DNA of 64,000 nucleotides from Pedobacter panaciterrae (GTDB taxonomy: Bacteria > Bacteroidota > Bacteroidia > Sphingobacteriales > Sphingobacteriaceae). Shown here in pieces: positions 7,936-17,367 of the stretch. Within the stretch, counting starts at the first letter, position 1. The number at the start of each line of letters is the position of its first letter. Under the pieces are notes generated by a model that did no database searches, was not told the DNA's origin, and saw only the letters and a program-made list of their open reading frames with translations. The stretch is taken from positions 55,161-119,160 of the forward strand of contig NZ_LGEL01000003.1 in NCBI RefSeq assembly GCF_001636695.1, in the 5' to 3' direction. The translations under genes were made by a program, and so were the position numbers.

Positions 7936-10326
7936 ATGCAATTTCATAAAATCCTCTTCACATTTATAATTAGCACTTTCGCTCTTACGTCTTTTGCACA
8001 AAGCTCAACAGGCATTTCTGGAAATGTTAAAGATAGCACCGAGGTTATTTCTGGTGCATCTATCCTTATAAAAGGAACGAAAACCGGAACCTTAACAAAT
8101 GCAAGTGGTTATTTTGAACTAAATGATATTAATCCGGGATCATATACAATTATTGTATCTTATTTAGGCTACATCAGCCAATCAAAACAAGTTTCAATAA
8201 AAGAAAACCAAAAGCTTTCAATAGATTTTCTTTTAAAAAAGGATCTGCATCAACTTGGAATTGTTGATGTAATTGGAAAAACCAAATCGCAGGAATTAAA
8301 AGAGTCAGGATTTTCAGTAAACACAATTGATACCCGAAAACTAGCCAACACAACTGCTGATCTGAATCAGATTTTGAATAGGAGTACCGGTGTAAAAATC
8401 AGGGAACAAGGTGGCTTGGGTTCTGACTTTAAATTTTCTTTAAATGGACTTTCGGGCAAGCAGGTTCGCTTCTTTTTAGATGGCATCCCAATGGAAAACT
8501 TTGGTAATTCTTTATCCCTAAATAACATCCCTGTAAACCTTGCCGAGAGAATTGAAATCTATAAAGGGGTAGTTCCGGTAGAACTTGGGGCTGATGCACT
8601 TGGTGGTGCAGTAAATATCATTACAGATCAGCACACCAAAAAGTTTTTGGATGCCAGTTACAGTTACGGGTCTTTTAACACCAGCCGGGCAGCCTTAAAT
8701 GGTCGCTTTACTGACCAGAAAACCGGAATAATATTTAACGTTAGCGGGTTTCACAACTATTCGGATAATGACTATATGATGCGTAATAACCCGAAGTATG
8801 ATGCTCCGATCAAGGTAAATGAAAATAATCAGGTAGTGGAAAAAGATGCCCGTCGCTTTCATGATGCCTATAGATCCACCATGGGTCAATTCGACGCCGG
8901 ATTAACGAACAAATCATGGGCAGACCAGATAACACTAGGCCTGGTTTACTCTTCCTTATACAAAGAAATACAAACAGGTGCCAGTCAGAATAAAGTTTTT
9001 GGGGGAGTTAACAACCGCGAGAACTTTTTAATGCCAACCCTTAAATACAAGAAAACAGATTTTCTGTTAAAGGGTTTAACAATGAACACAACGGCCTCAC
9101 TTTCTATTAACAAATCTCAGGTTACTGATACCGCTAATAATATCTATGGCTGGGGTGGAAAAGGGCGTGAAGATCTAATCGCCGGAGAACTTAATGGGGT
9201 AAAATCCATCTTTCATTACAAAAATAACGCATCGAGCATAAGAACTAACTTCAGCTATAACATTGATGATAATCAAAGTCTTAATCTGAACTATACGTTT
9301 AACCATTTTGGGCGTACGGGCAGAGAAGAGTTGGGCAAAGTGCAAAGCAATACTTTTGATATTCCCAATACCATATCTAAAAATATTGTTGGGCTGGCTT
9401 ATCAGGCCAACCTTCTTGACAATCGTCTATCTACCTCTGTGTTTGCCAAATATTATGCTTTCAGTTCTTTTGTCAGAGATGCGGTTTATTACAGCTCAGA
9501 AAACAGCTGGGTAAAGAATGATACCCGTTCCAGCAAAGATTATTTTGGTTATGGAATGGCAACAAGATTTAAGCTCTTTCCAAACGCAGGCGTAAAAGTT
9601 TCATACGAACATGCTTATAGACTTCAGGAATCTGAAGAACTTTTTGGTAACGGAATTGATGTTTCTTCAAATATTGATTTAAGACCTGAACAAAGCGACA
9701 ATATAAATGCTGGTCTGTATTATGATCAAATCATCAATAAGCACCACTTTGCTGTTGAAGCCAGCTACTTTTTCAGAAACGCCAAAGATTTTATCTACTT
9801 CATTCCCACTGGCGGTATCTACTCTTATTATGATAATATCGGAAAAGCGAAAATTAATGGTGTTGAGGCCGAAGTTCGCTACTCTTATAACCAACTATTA
9901 GATGCTTCAGTAAATGCAAGTTATCAGACAGCAAAAAACAATCAACAGTATGAGCCTGGGACCACAATTCGTGATCAGACTTTTGGAGATAGAATACCAA
10001 ACCAACCATGGTTATATGGTAATGCCAATATAGGAATAGGAAAAAACGACTTGCTTCAAAAAGGCACCAGAATACAATTTAACTGGTCTACGCAATATGT
10101 TCATTGGTTTTACCTTAACTGGGAAAGCCGGGGCAGCAAGGAATCCAAAAATAAAATCCCGCAGCAACTTGTACATAATGCGGCCCTGTCTTATTCATTC
10201 AATAAAGGAAAATACAACATATCTGCAGAGTGTATGAACCTCACCGATGAATTAACCTACGATAATTTCAGACTTCAAAAACCTGGAAGATCATTCTTCA
10301 TGAAACTCAGATACTTCATTAAATAA
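7936..10326 (+). CDS. TonB-dependent siderophore receptor (XusA-like)
   Basis: 796 residues. Signal peptide 1-21 ending in SFAQ, carboxypeptidase-regulatory-like domain at about 25-110 (ISGNVKDSTEVISGASILIKG, SYLGY), plug domain about 120-230 (LNQILNRSTGVKIREQGG, VRFFLDGIPME, GADALGGAVNI), then an outer-membrane beta-barrel ending in SFFMKLRYFIK with a terminal aromatic-rich strand. Order receptor - DUF4374 lipoprotein - PepSY protein matches XusA-XusB-XusC of Bacteroides thetaiotaomicron, a system for stealing siderophores. There is no STN signalling domain before the plug, although an ECF/anti-sigma pair is adjacent. Confidence 0.88.
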   Translation: MQFHKILFTFIISTFALTSFAQSSTGISGNVKDSTEVISGASILIKGTKTGTLTNASGYFELNDINPGSYTIIVSYLGYISQSKQVSIKENQKLSIDFLLKKDLHQLGIVDVIGKTKSQELKESGFSVNTIDTRKLANTTADLNQILNRSTGVKIREQGGLGSDFKFSLNGLSGKQVRFFLDGIPMENFGNSLSLNNIPVNLAERIEIYKGVVPVELGADALGGAVNIITDQHTKKFLDASYSYGSFNTSRAALNGRFTDQKTGIIFNVSGFHNYSDNDYMMRNNPKYDAPIKVNENNQVVEKDARRFHDAYRSTMGQFDAGLTNKSWADQITLGLVYSSLYKEIQTGASQNKVFGGVNNRENFLMPTLKYKKTDFLLKGLTMNTTASLSINKSQVTDTANNIYGWGGKGREDLIAGELNGVKSIFHYKNNASSIRTNFSYNIDDNQSLNLNYTFNHFGRTGREELGKVQSNTFDIPNTISKNIVGLAYQANLLDNRLSTSVFAKYYAFSSFVRDAVYYSSENSWVKNDTRSSKDYFGYGMATRFKLFPNAGVKVSYEHAYRLQESEELFGNGIDVSSNIDLRPEQSDNINAGLYYDQIINKHHFAVEASYFFRNAKDFIYFIPTGGIYSYYDNIGKAKINGVEAEVRYSYNQLLDASVNASYQTAKNNQQYEPGTTIRDQTFGDRIPNQPWLYGNANIGIGKNDLLQKGTRIQFNWSTQYVHWFYLNWESRGSKESKNKIPQQLVHNAALSYSFNKGKYNISAECMNLTDELTYDNFRLQKPGRSFFMKLRYFIK

Positions 10327-10358
10327 CCTAAAGAAAATAAAAGTTTAAAATCAATATT

Positions 10359-11570
10359 ATGTCGACACTACTTAAAAAATCAACGGCTGTATTATGTCTT
10401 GCCGCATTGATAACAGGGTTTAGCTCTTGCAAAAAAGACAATAAAAACCCGTCTACGGAAGAACCTGTAACAGAAAACACCTATAGTTTAAGGGTAACAT
10501 CAGGAACCCCTGCTGCCACTTATATTTTACAAACCGGCTCTATAACTTCCGGAACAATAAACACTGCAGGAAATGGTGTAGAAACGAAATTAACTACCCT
10601 GACCACAAAGGATGGTTATTACTATGGTTTTGATAACGATTCTGGTAACCTGGTTAAATATACTTCTAACAATAAAACGAATACCATCATTAAGGAAATT
10701 CCATTTACGCAGATCAGCTGGGCATATTACTCAAGTTTCTACAAATGGAAAGATGACAAAACCCTGGTATTGTTCAGCAGTAATTCCGCTATTCAGTTTG
10801 AATACGCAATCCTGAATATTGAAACCATGGCCATTACAGCCAGTGGAAAGATCAATGTTCCCGGACTAAAAGCTGATCATTATTTCTGGGGCTATAATGC
10901 AGCCTTTATTGGCGAGAAATTCTACCTAACCTATACTCAAAACAGAAACAGCGACGACATCTCAGAAGGAGTGACCTATCTGGCAACAATGGATTACCCT
11001 GCAATGAACAACATCACAGTTACTCAGGATTCCCGCTTTACCCTGCCAGAACATTACACGCTAAATATGCCTGCCTCATTCACAGAAAATGGAGTAGCGT
11101 ACTTCTTAGCTTCTCCAAACATCTGGACATCAGCTAACAAAAATCAACCATTTGGCATTTACAGAGTAAAAGGTGGCGCTACTCAAATAGACCCTGATTA
11201 CTTCTATGAACTTACAGATAGAAACAAAGAAGAAGCGCTTGGCTTATTTTACATTGGGAACGGGAAAGCAATTACCAAAATCCTGGACAAAACGCAGATC
11301 ACAGGCTCAGGATCATATGGCAGTGCCTATATCACTGATTATTATGTTATTGATGTTGCTAATCAAACCAAAACAAAGATTAACATTCCAAAAAGCCTTA
11401 GTGGCTCTTTCTCAGAGAATGTGCTTGTTGAAAATGGAATTGTATCCATTGCTGCCAATACAGTTGATGGCTTCTATATCTACCAATATAATATCAGCAC
11501 TGCTGCTGTTACCCGTGGCGCTAAATTAGAAGGTGTTAGTGGATTAACACGTCTTGAAAAAATAAAATAA
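10359..11570 (+). CDS. DUF4374 lipoprotein, siderophore-binding type, copy 2 (XusB-like)
   Basis: 403 residues with a lipobox at Cys24 (TGFSSC), exported and probably surface-exposed. The DUF4374 propeller shares positions with the copy at 6597: ATMDYPAMNNITVTQDSR, FGIYRVKGGATQIDPDYFYEL and LGLFYIGNGKAITKI. Its place directly after the receptor and before the PepSY gene makes it the positional equivalent of XusB. The two copies differ widely in sequence, so they may bind different ligands or act in sequence. Confidence 0.8.
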   Translation: MSTLLKKSTAVLCLAALITGFSSCKKDNKNPSTEEPVTENTYSLRVTSGTPAATYILQTGSITSGTINTAGNGVETKLTTLTTKDGYYYGFDNDSGNLVKYTSNNKTNTIIKEIPFTQISWAYYSSFYKWKDDKTLVLFSSNSAIQFEYAILNIETMAITASGKINVPGLKADHYFWGYNAAFIGEKFYLTYTQNRNSDDISEGVTYLATMDYPAMNNITVTQDSRFTLPEHYTLNMPASFTENGVAYFLASPNIWTSANKNQPFGIYRVKGGATQIDPDYFYELTDRNKEEALGLFYIGNGKAITKILDKTQITGSGSYGSAYITDYYVIDVANQTKTKINIPKSLSGSFSENVLVENGIVSIAANTVDGFYIYQYNISTAAVTRGAKLEGVSGLTRLEKIK

Positions 11571-11576
11571 TTGCTA

Positions 11577-11615
11577 CTTTATGCGCTCAGATCTTTTGAG
11601 TCTGGGCGTATAAAG
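11577..11615 (+). terminator. Strong hairpin between DUF4374 and PepSY genes
   Basis: A 15-bp stem (11577-11591 with 11601-11615, including two G-U pairs) closes a 9-nt loop seven bases after the stop codon. No U-run follows, so it is more likely a processing or 3'-stabilising stem, or a partial attenuator, than a simple intrinsic terminator. Confidence 0.5.
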
Positions 11616-11649
11616 TCATTTAAATTAAAACTAAACGCTGGCTTTATAA

Positions 11650-12777
11650 ATGACTTTCAAAAAAATAAATGCCTGGTTTCATTTATGGTTGGGACTAGCT
11701 TCGGGTATCATAGTAATTGTACTGAGTATTACAGGCTGTGTATTAGTATTTAAGCAGGAAATTAAGAGTTTGAGCTCTCCCTGGCTTCATGCTGAAAAAC
11801 AAAATGAAAGCGATAAGTTCCTACCTCCTTCTGTACTTTATAAGTCTGTCCAAAAAGCGCTGCCTGCAAAACAGCCAGAGTCAATTTGGTATTATGGTGA
11901 AAACCGTACCGCACAGCTCACTATACATGATTCTGACTCTATTGTTTATGTAAATCCATATACTTCAGAGGTGGTAGCTATGGTTGATCATGAGGATGTT
12001 TTTCATTTTTTTGAAGAGGGACATTTTAATTTCTGGCTACCAGAAAAAATAGGCCATCAGGTAGTTGGATGGGGTACTTTCATCTTCTTTTTTCTCCTTA
12101 TAAGCGGACTTATACTATGGTGGCCAAAAAAATGGAATAAAAAGTCGCGAGAGCAGAGTTTTAAAATAAAATGGAGTGCAAAATTCAAACGGGTAAACTA
12201 CGACTTACACAATGTGCTCGGTTTTTATTCTATCATTGTAGCGATTATTATGGCATTTACGGCGCTAATGATGAGTTTCACCTGGTTTAACAAAAGTGTA
12301 TACTGGATGGCGGGCGGCGAAAATAAACCCCGTATACAAGCACTATCTGACACCACCAGCAATCCACAATCAAATATGCTTGTACAGGTTGATAAAGCAT
12401 GGCATAAAGGGATGAACGAAATTGCTGAGTATAACCGTCATGACATTCTTATGCATTTTCCGGAGAAAGCATCAGATCCGATTTACGTTTGTACAGATAT
12501 GCATAAAGGAACCTGGCGTGATGTTTATCTGGATCAGCATACACTTAAAGAATTACCCGCATCAAATAAAAGGTTAAGCGATGAAGATCTGGCATCCTGG
12601 ATCCGTCGTTCTAATTATGGTTTGCATGTGGGGGCCTTTGGTGGTCTTACAACCAAAATCATCTATTTCTTTGCGAGCCTTATATGCGCCAGCTTACCTG
12701 TTACAGGGTTCTATGTATGGTGGGGCAAAAGAAAAAAAGCGGCAAAAAAGAATAAACTCGTTCCAATACTTTCTTAA
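11650..12777 (+). CDS. PepSY-associated membrane protein, siderophore reductase type (XusC-like)
   Basis: 375 residues with four transmembrane helices: about 9-35 (WFHLWLGLASGIIVIVLS), 138-158 (GTFIFFFLLISGLILWW), 193-215 and 337-358 (ending GFYVWWGKRKK). Conserved histidines lie at helix ends (WFHLWLG, YDLHNVLGFY, GLHVGAFGG), as in PepSY_TM iron-regulated membrane proteins that reduce ferric siderophores. Follows the DUF4374 lipoprotein by 79 bp with a hairpin between, in the XusC position. Only 10 bp separate it from the next receptor gene. Confidence 0.85.
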   Translation: MTFKKINAWFHLWLGLASGIIVIVLSITGCVLVFKQEIKSLSSPWLHAEKQNESDKFLPPSVLYKSVQKALPAKQPESIWYYGENRTAQLTIHDSDSIVYVNPYTSEVVAMVDHEDVFHFFEEGHFNFWLPEKIGHQVVGWGTFIFFFLLISGLILWWPKKWNKKSREQSFKIKWSAKFKRVNYDLHNVLGFYSIIVAIIMAFTALMMSFTWFNKSVYWMAGGENKPRIQALSDTTSNPQSNMLVQVDKAWHKGMNEIAEYNRHDILMHFPEKASDPIYVCTDMHKGTWRDVYLDQHTLKELPASNKRLSDEDLASWIRRSNYGLHVGAFGGLTTKIIYFFASLICASLPVTGFYVWWGKRKKAAKKNKLVPILS

Positions 12778-12787
12778 ATAAAAATCT

Positions 12788-15274
12788 ATGAAAACATATA
12801 TTATGGAAGGCCTAAAGCTTTCTACAGGAATTCTATTACCCTTTATTTTGCTACTAATCTTTATGGCTTTTCAAACACCGGCCTATGCACAAATTAATGG
12901 CAATATATCAGGAAAGGTAGTTGATACTGAGGATGCTCCCATAGAATATGTTTCTGTAGGATTGCTCTATGAAAATGGTAAAATGGTAAAGGGAGTTTTA
13001 AGCGATTCAACAGGTAAATTCTCGTTTTCGGCCATCCCTGACGGAAAATATCTTGTAAAGATCAGTGGCGTTAGTTACCACCCGTTTACTACCCAGATAT
13101 TTGTAATATCAGCGGAGAACAGAAAGCTTGACCTTGGCCTTTTAAAATTAAAGGAGGACAGCAAATTACTAAATGCTGTAGTGATCTCAGCGCAGAAAAA
13201 ACTAATAGAGCAGACGATAGACAAAACAGTGATTAATGTAGAAAACAGCATTTTATCTGAAGGCAATACCGCATTAGAGCTCCTTGAAAAAGCTCCGGGC
13301 GTTAGAGTAGGTGAAGATGGTCAGATTTCATTAAAAGGCCGCTCCGGGGTATTGGTGATGATTAATGGAAAATCAACCTATCTTTCCCCAAAAGAACTAA
13401 GCACCTTGCTAAAAGGCACTAATTCTTCATCTATTTCAAAAATAGAAATCATGAATAATCCATCTGCAAAATATGATGCTGCCGGAAATGGGGGTATCAT
13501 CAATATTCAGATGAAAAAAAATATGAAAACAGGCTTAAATGGATCGGTTTCTTTAAACGGAGGAGCTAGTAGAAACGCCCGTTACGGCAGCGCATTAAGC
13601 TTAAACTACAGAAGCAACAAAGTGAATGTCTATGGCAGCTATGATTATGGTTATCGTGGTGAAACGGAATATCTGGATTTTGTCAGGCGTTTTTATGATA
13701 GCGGTAATGTAGGAGGTATCGCAAGCCGAACTTCTTATCAGGATACAGAAACTGACGAGCCGCTGCATACAAATAACTTCAGGCTTGGTCTTGACTATGA
13801 ACTGGACAGTTCCAATACACTCGGATTTCTTATAAATGGCAACGTTGGAAAATACACACACGACAGCAAGACAGGAAATAGATTAATTTCAAGTGATGGA
13901 ACATTAATCAGTCATATGGCTACAACGAATTATGACCAGCAGAACTGGGAAAACTTAACTTACAACGTTAACTATCACCATAAATTTAAAAAAGAAGGAA
14001 GAACATTCTCTGCCGACGCTGATTTTGCAAGTAATAGTTTTACTTCAAAATTAAATTTAAAAACAACCACACTACAGTCGGCCGGCGGCCAGGCAGGAAC
14101 AATGACAAGCAGGCGAGGTTATGTGCCCGCTGTAACAGATGTTTATCTGGCCAAAGTAGATTATACAGATCCGCTTACCAAAACAATAAAATTAGAAAGC
14201 GGACTAAAGAGCAGTGTCATACAATCAGACAACAACCTCCGATATGACCTATTAAACAACGGCAAATGGGAGTACGACAATAATGGCAGTAACCATTTCA
14301 AGTATAAAGAACAGATACATGCAGGCTATTTAAACCTTAACAAGGAGTTTAAAGGCTTTAGTGTACAAGCAGGGCTTAGAGGCGAATACACGAGAACCCA
14401 GGGCCATCAGATAACTACCGATTCTTTATTGACCCGCAGCTATTTTCAATTGTTCCCCAGTGTATTTATTAATAAGCCTTTTGGCAGTAATCATCAGATT
14501 CAAGCTGCATATAGCAGAAGGATAGAACGCCCTGATTATGGAGACCTGAACCCTTTCCGTGTATTCAGAGATCCTTTACTTTTTTATCAGGGAAATCCAT
14601 TCTTAAAGCCGGAACTGATCAATACATTTCAGTTGAGCCATACCTTTAAGGGAAAGTATACTACAGCAGTAAGCTACAATCAAACTACCGATGTGATTAC
14701 CTGGCTAAGCGGTCAGATAGACTCATTAAATACTACTTTTGAATCTCCCCAAAACTTGAGCAAATTGATTAATTACGGAATAAGTTTCACCGCCTCTACC
14801 ACATTTTTCGATTGGTGGAATGGTACTCACTTTGCAAATGTCTTTCGTAATGAGTACAAGGGAAATGTAAAGAACGATACATTTAACAACAATACAACAA
14901 GCTTTAGCTTCAACTCTCAAAACTCATTTAAAGCCGGAAAGGGCTATACCATGGAGCTAAGTGGTTTTTATTACTCCGGCTCAGTTTATGGCATATCAAC
15001 CTACAAAGGAAGTTACGCTATATCAACAGGTGTGCAAAAATCCATATTTAATGACAAGGGAAATATTAAGCTTATGGTAAACGACATTTTCCAATCTAAC
15101 AGATACAGGGAGCAAACAAAGTATCAGAACATAGATATGTATACCAATAAAAGACCCGATAGCCGTAGGGTAATGCTATCTCTTACTTACCGTTTTGGCA
15201 ATCAGGACCTCAGTAAAAAAGACAGGAAGACTGGTAGCGAGGATATTCAGAACAGGGTTAAAGGCGGCGGATAA
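12788..15274 (+). CDS. TonB-dependent receptor, outer-membrane beta-barrel family
   Basis: 828 residues. The start is the ATG at 12788; a second in-frame ATG lies six codons on. Signal peptide to about residue 35 (PAYAQ), carboxypeptidase-regulatory-like domain about 40-120, plug-like region 130-240 (NTALELLEKAPGVRVGEDGQISLKGRS split by GVLVMINGKSTYLSP) and a large barrel typical of the OMP_b-brl family. The last 30 residues are hydrophilic and Lys-rich after the final strand RVMLSLTYRFG. Tenth-base spacing from the PepSY gene suggests co-transcription; it may be a second importer in the iron locus or an export-type receptor. Confidence 0.85.
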   Translation: MKTYIMEGLKLSTGILLPFILLLIFMAFQTPAYAQINGNISGKVVDTEDAPIEYVSVGLLYENGKMVKGVLSDSTGKFSFSAIPDGKYLVKISGVSYHPFTTQIFVISAENRKLDLGLLKLKEDSKLLNAVVISAQKKLIEQTIDKTVINVENSILSEGNTALELLEKAPGVRVGEDGQISLKGRSGVLVMINGKSTYLSPKELSTLLKGTNSSSISKIEIMNNPSAKYDAAGNGGIINIQMKKNMKTGLNGSVSLNGGASRNARYGSALSLNYRSNKVNVYGSYDYGYRGETEYLDFVRRFYDSGNVGGIASRTSYQDTETDEPLHTNNFRLGLDYELDSSNTLGFLINGNVGKYTHDSKTGNRLISSDGTLISHMATTNYDQQNWENLTYNVNYHHKFKKEGRTFSADADFASNSFTSKLNLKTTTLQSAGGQAGTMTSRRGYVPAVTDVYLAKVDYTDPLTKTIKLESGLKSSVIQSDNNLRYDLLNNGKWEYDNNGSNHFKYKEQIHAGYLNLNKEFKGFSVQAGLRGEYTRTQGHQITTDSLLTRSYFQLFPSVFINKPFGSNHQIQAAYSRRIERPDYGDLNPFRVFRDPLLFYQGNPFLKPELINTFQLSHTFKGKYTTAVSYNQTTDVITWLSGQIDSLNTTFESPQNLSKLINYGISFTASTTFFDWWNGTHFANVFRNEYKGNVKNDTFNNNTTSFSFNSQNSFKAGKGYTMELSGFYYSGSVYGISTYKGSYAISTGVQKSIFNDKGNIKLMVNDIFQSNRYREQTKYQNIDMYTNKRPDSRRVMLSLTYRFGNQDLSKKDRKTGSEDIQNRVKGGG

Positions 15275-15608
15275 ATATATTTATGAACTGTACTAAAATA
15301 CTCGCTACAAGACAAGTGCTAATCAGAATATAGAACCAGCTATTGTTAAAATAATTATGCTCCAATGAGGAAGAGATCACATTAAAAACCCATACACTAA
15401 GAAATCCTGCGAATACCAGACCCGGTAAACTCAGGACATAATCAATGGTTTTAAATTTCAATTCTTTCTCTGTTTTTATAATTACAAGAGTGCTGAAGGC
15501 AATGGTTACAAAGATTCCAAGCATTGCATAAGATGTGCTGTTCAGCAAATAGAGCCAAAAGTATAGAATAGCTACAGCAATGTTAATAAATGATATTGTC
15601 TTTAACAT
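15258..15608 (-). CDS. Small membrane protein of unknown function
   Basis: 116 residues, four predicted helices (about 5-25, 28-47, 55-78 and 90-112) and almost no hydrophilic part. No family recognised. It converges on the receptor gene and overlaps its 3' end by 17 bp. ATG at 15606-15608. Support comes from consistent membrane topology rather than homology. Confidence 0.6.
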   Translation of the reverse strand: MLKTISFINIAVAILYFWLYLLNSTSYAMLGIFVTIAFSTLVIIKTEKELKFKTIDYVLSLPGLVFAGFLSVWVFNVISSSLEHNYFNNSWFYILISTCLVASILVQFINIFIRRL

Positions 15609-15725
15609 AAGTTAAAGGTACCATTTCAATTGAAGGCAGTACAATTGCATAAATAGAAAAAATGTTAAAACAAGAGAACCATTCGGCTTTATTTTTGTTT
15701 AACTTTCATAAACTAGAATATCATT

Positions 15726-15932
15726 ATGAAGAAAGAAACTAAAATAATTGCAGGTATATTGGCAGGAGTAGCTCTTGGCACAGCAATAGCAATAGTATTA
15801 TCATCAGACAAAGAAGGAGAAATGAAAGCCAAAGTAACAGACTGGTTCTGCGATCTATTAGATTCTTCTAAAGACAAACTTGCAGATGTTTCAGATAAAG
15901 TGAAAGATACCATTGCGAAAGTAAAAGCATAA
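15726..15932 (+). CDS. YtxH-like small membrane protein
   Basis: 68 residues. One N-terminal glycine-rich helix (about 6-26: IIAGILAGVALGTAIAIVL) followed by a charged amphipathic tail with DSSKDKLADVSDKVKDTIAKV, the pattern of YtxH-domain proteins often linked to general stress. Ends 10 bp before the MBL-fold gene. Confidence 0.75.
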   Translation: MKKETKIIAGILAGVALGTAIAIVLSSDKEGEMKAKVTDWFCDLLDSSKDKLADVSDKVKDTIAKVKA

Positions 15933-15942
15933 CATATTCTTA

Positions 15943-17340
15943 ATGAAGATTGCTTTTCATGGTGCAGCGCGTGCTGTAACTGGTAGTAAACACCTTATTA
16001 CCCTAAATAACGAGACTCAAATTTTATTAGATTGTGGCCTTTTTCAAGGCATGGGTGATATTACCGAGGGGTTAAACGAATCCTTCGGTTTTGATCCTGC
16101 CAGGGTCACTTACATGATTCTATCTCATGCACATATAGACCATTGCGGATTGTTACCGAAATTGGTTTTTGAAGGCTTTAAAGGGCCTATATATTGTACT
16201 CCTGCAACAAGGGATCTGGCCAGGATATTATTACTGGATTCGGCAAAAATACAAATGCAGGATGCAGAATATGCAAACAGGAAAATCAAACGCGTTGAAG
16301 ATCAGGAAATGCCCTTGTATACAGATAAGGATGTTAACCAAACCCTGAACTTATTCAAAACTGTTCCCTATGATCAGGATTTTGAAATTGACTCAAATAT
16401 TATCTTACGCTTTACCGACGCAGGGCACATTGTTGGCAGTGCAGCCGTTCATTTAAAAATAACTGAAGATGGAAAGGTAACGCATGTTACCTTTAGTGGG
16501 GATGTAGGACGGTATGGCGATTTGCTGCTAAAAAGCCCACAAACATTTCCTCAGGCAGATTACATCATTATGGAATCTACTTATGGCGATTCCCTGCATG
16601 CAGATCTGGAACCCATAGAGAACATGTTGTTGCAGATTATTAAGAATACCTGCGAGGTTAAGAAAGGGAAGGTAGTTATACCAGCATTTAGCGTAGGTCG
16701 TACTCAGGAATTACTTTATGCACTAAACGGTCTGGAACTCAAAAACCAATTGCCGGACGTTCGTTATTATGTGGATAGTCCGCTATCACTTGAAGCAACT
16801 CAGGTATTAAAGGATCATCCTGAAGTATACAATAATGGTGTTAAAGAAGTCTTCAAAGTAGATCACGACATATTTGACTTCAAAGGTTTAAAGTTTATAG
16901 AAAGTGTTGAGGAATCCAAAGCGCTGAACAATGATGACCGTCCTTGTGTGATTATATCTTCATCGGGAATGGCCGAAGGCGGAAGGGTAAGGCATCACAT
17001 CAGAAACAACATTAGCGATCGGAAGAATACCATTTTAATGGTCGGTTATGCAACGGCAAACTCTTTAGCCGGCCGGTTAATTGCCGGACAAAAAAGAGTT
17101 TGGCTATTTGGTCAGGAATATGATGTACAAGCTGAGGTTCGTTCTATTAAATCGATGAGCGCACACGGCGACTACGAAGATTTGTTGCAATTCCTATCCG
17201 TTCAGGATTCCTCCAGGGTTAAACAACTATTCCTTGTTCACGGGGAGTATGAAGTACAGCAAAAATTTGCTCAGCGTTTGATTGATAAAGGTTTTAAAAA
17301 TGTAAACATTCCTGAATATCATCAGGAGTTTCAATTATAA
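15943..17340 (+). CDS. MBL-fold / beta-CASP RNA-processing exonuclease family
   Basis: 465 residues. Metallo-beta-lactamase core with the HxHxDH motif at H62-H64-D66-H67 (SHAHIDHCGLLP), a further metal ligand in DAGHIVGSA and FSGDVGRYG. A beta-CASP insert follows (PAFSVGRTQELLYAL, YYVDSPLS), then SSSGMAEGGRVRHHI and the terminal SMSAHGDYEDL and FLVHGE motifs. This is the two-domain plan of RNA-acting MBL/beta-CASP nucleases (CPSF73/RNase J relatives, YSH1-type). Cytoplasmic. The substrate RNA is not evident. Confidence 0.88.
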   Translation: MKIAFHGAARAVTGSKHLITLNNETQILLDCGLFQGMGDITEGLNESFGFDPARVTYMILSHAHIDHCGLLPKLVFEGFKGPIYCTPATRDLARILLLDSAKIQMQDAEYANRKIKRVEDQEMPLYTDKDVNQTLNLFKTVPYDQDFEIDSNIILRFTDAGHIVGSAAVHLKITEDGKVTHVTFSGDVGRYGDLLLKSPQTFPQADYIIMESTYGDSLHADLEPIENMLLQIIKNTCEVKKGKVVIPAFSVGRTQELLYALNGLELKNQLPDVRYYVDSPLSLEATQVLKDHPEVYNNGVKEVFKVDHDIFDFKGLKFIESVEESKALNNDDRPCVIISSSGMAEGGRVRHHIRNNISDRKNTILMVGYATANSLAGRLIAGQKRVWLFGQEYDVQAEVRSIKSMSAHGDYEDLLQFLSVQDSSRVKQLFLVHGEYEVQQKFAQRLIDKGFKNVNIPEYHQEFQL

Positions 17341-17341
17341 C

Positions 17342-17365
17342 AGGCAAAGGTTTTTATCTTTGCCT
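17342..17365 (+). promoter_or_regulatory. 8-bp stem-loop ending 2 bases before a start codon
   Basis: AGGCAAAG (17342-17349) and CTTTGCCT (17358-17365) form a perfect 8-bp stem with an 8-nt loop between the MBL stop and the methyltransferase ATG at 17368. It is followed by only two T's, so either a weak terminator for the MBL gene or a structure that hides the start of the next gene. Confidence 0.45.
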
Positions 17366-17367
17366 TT

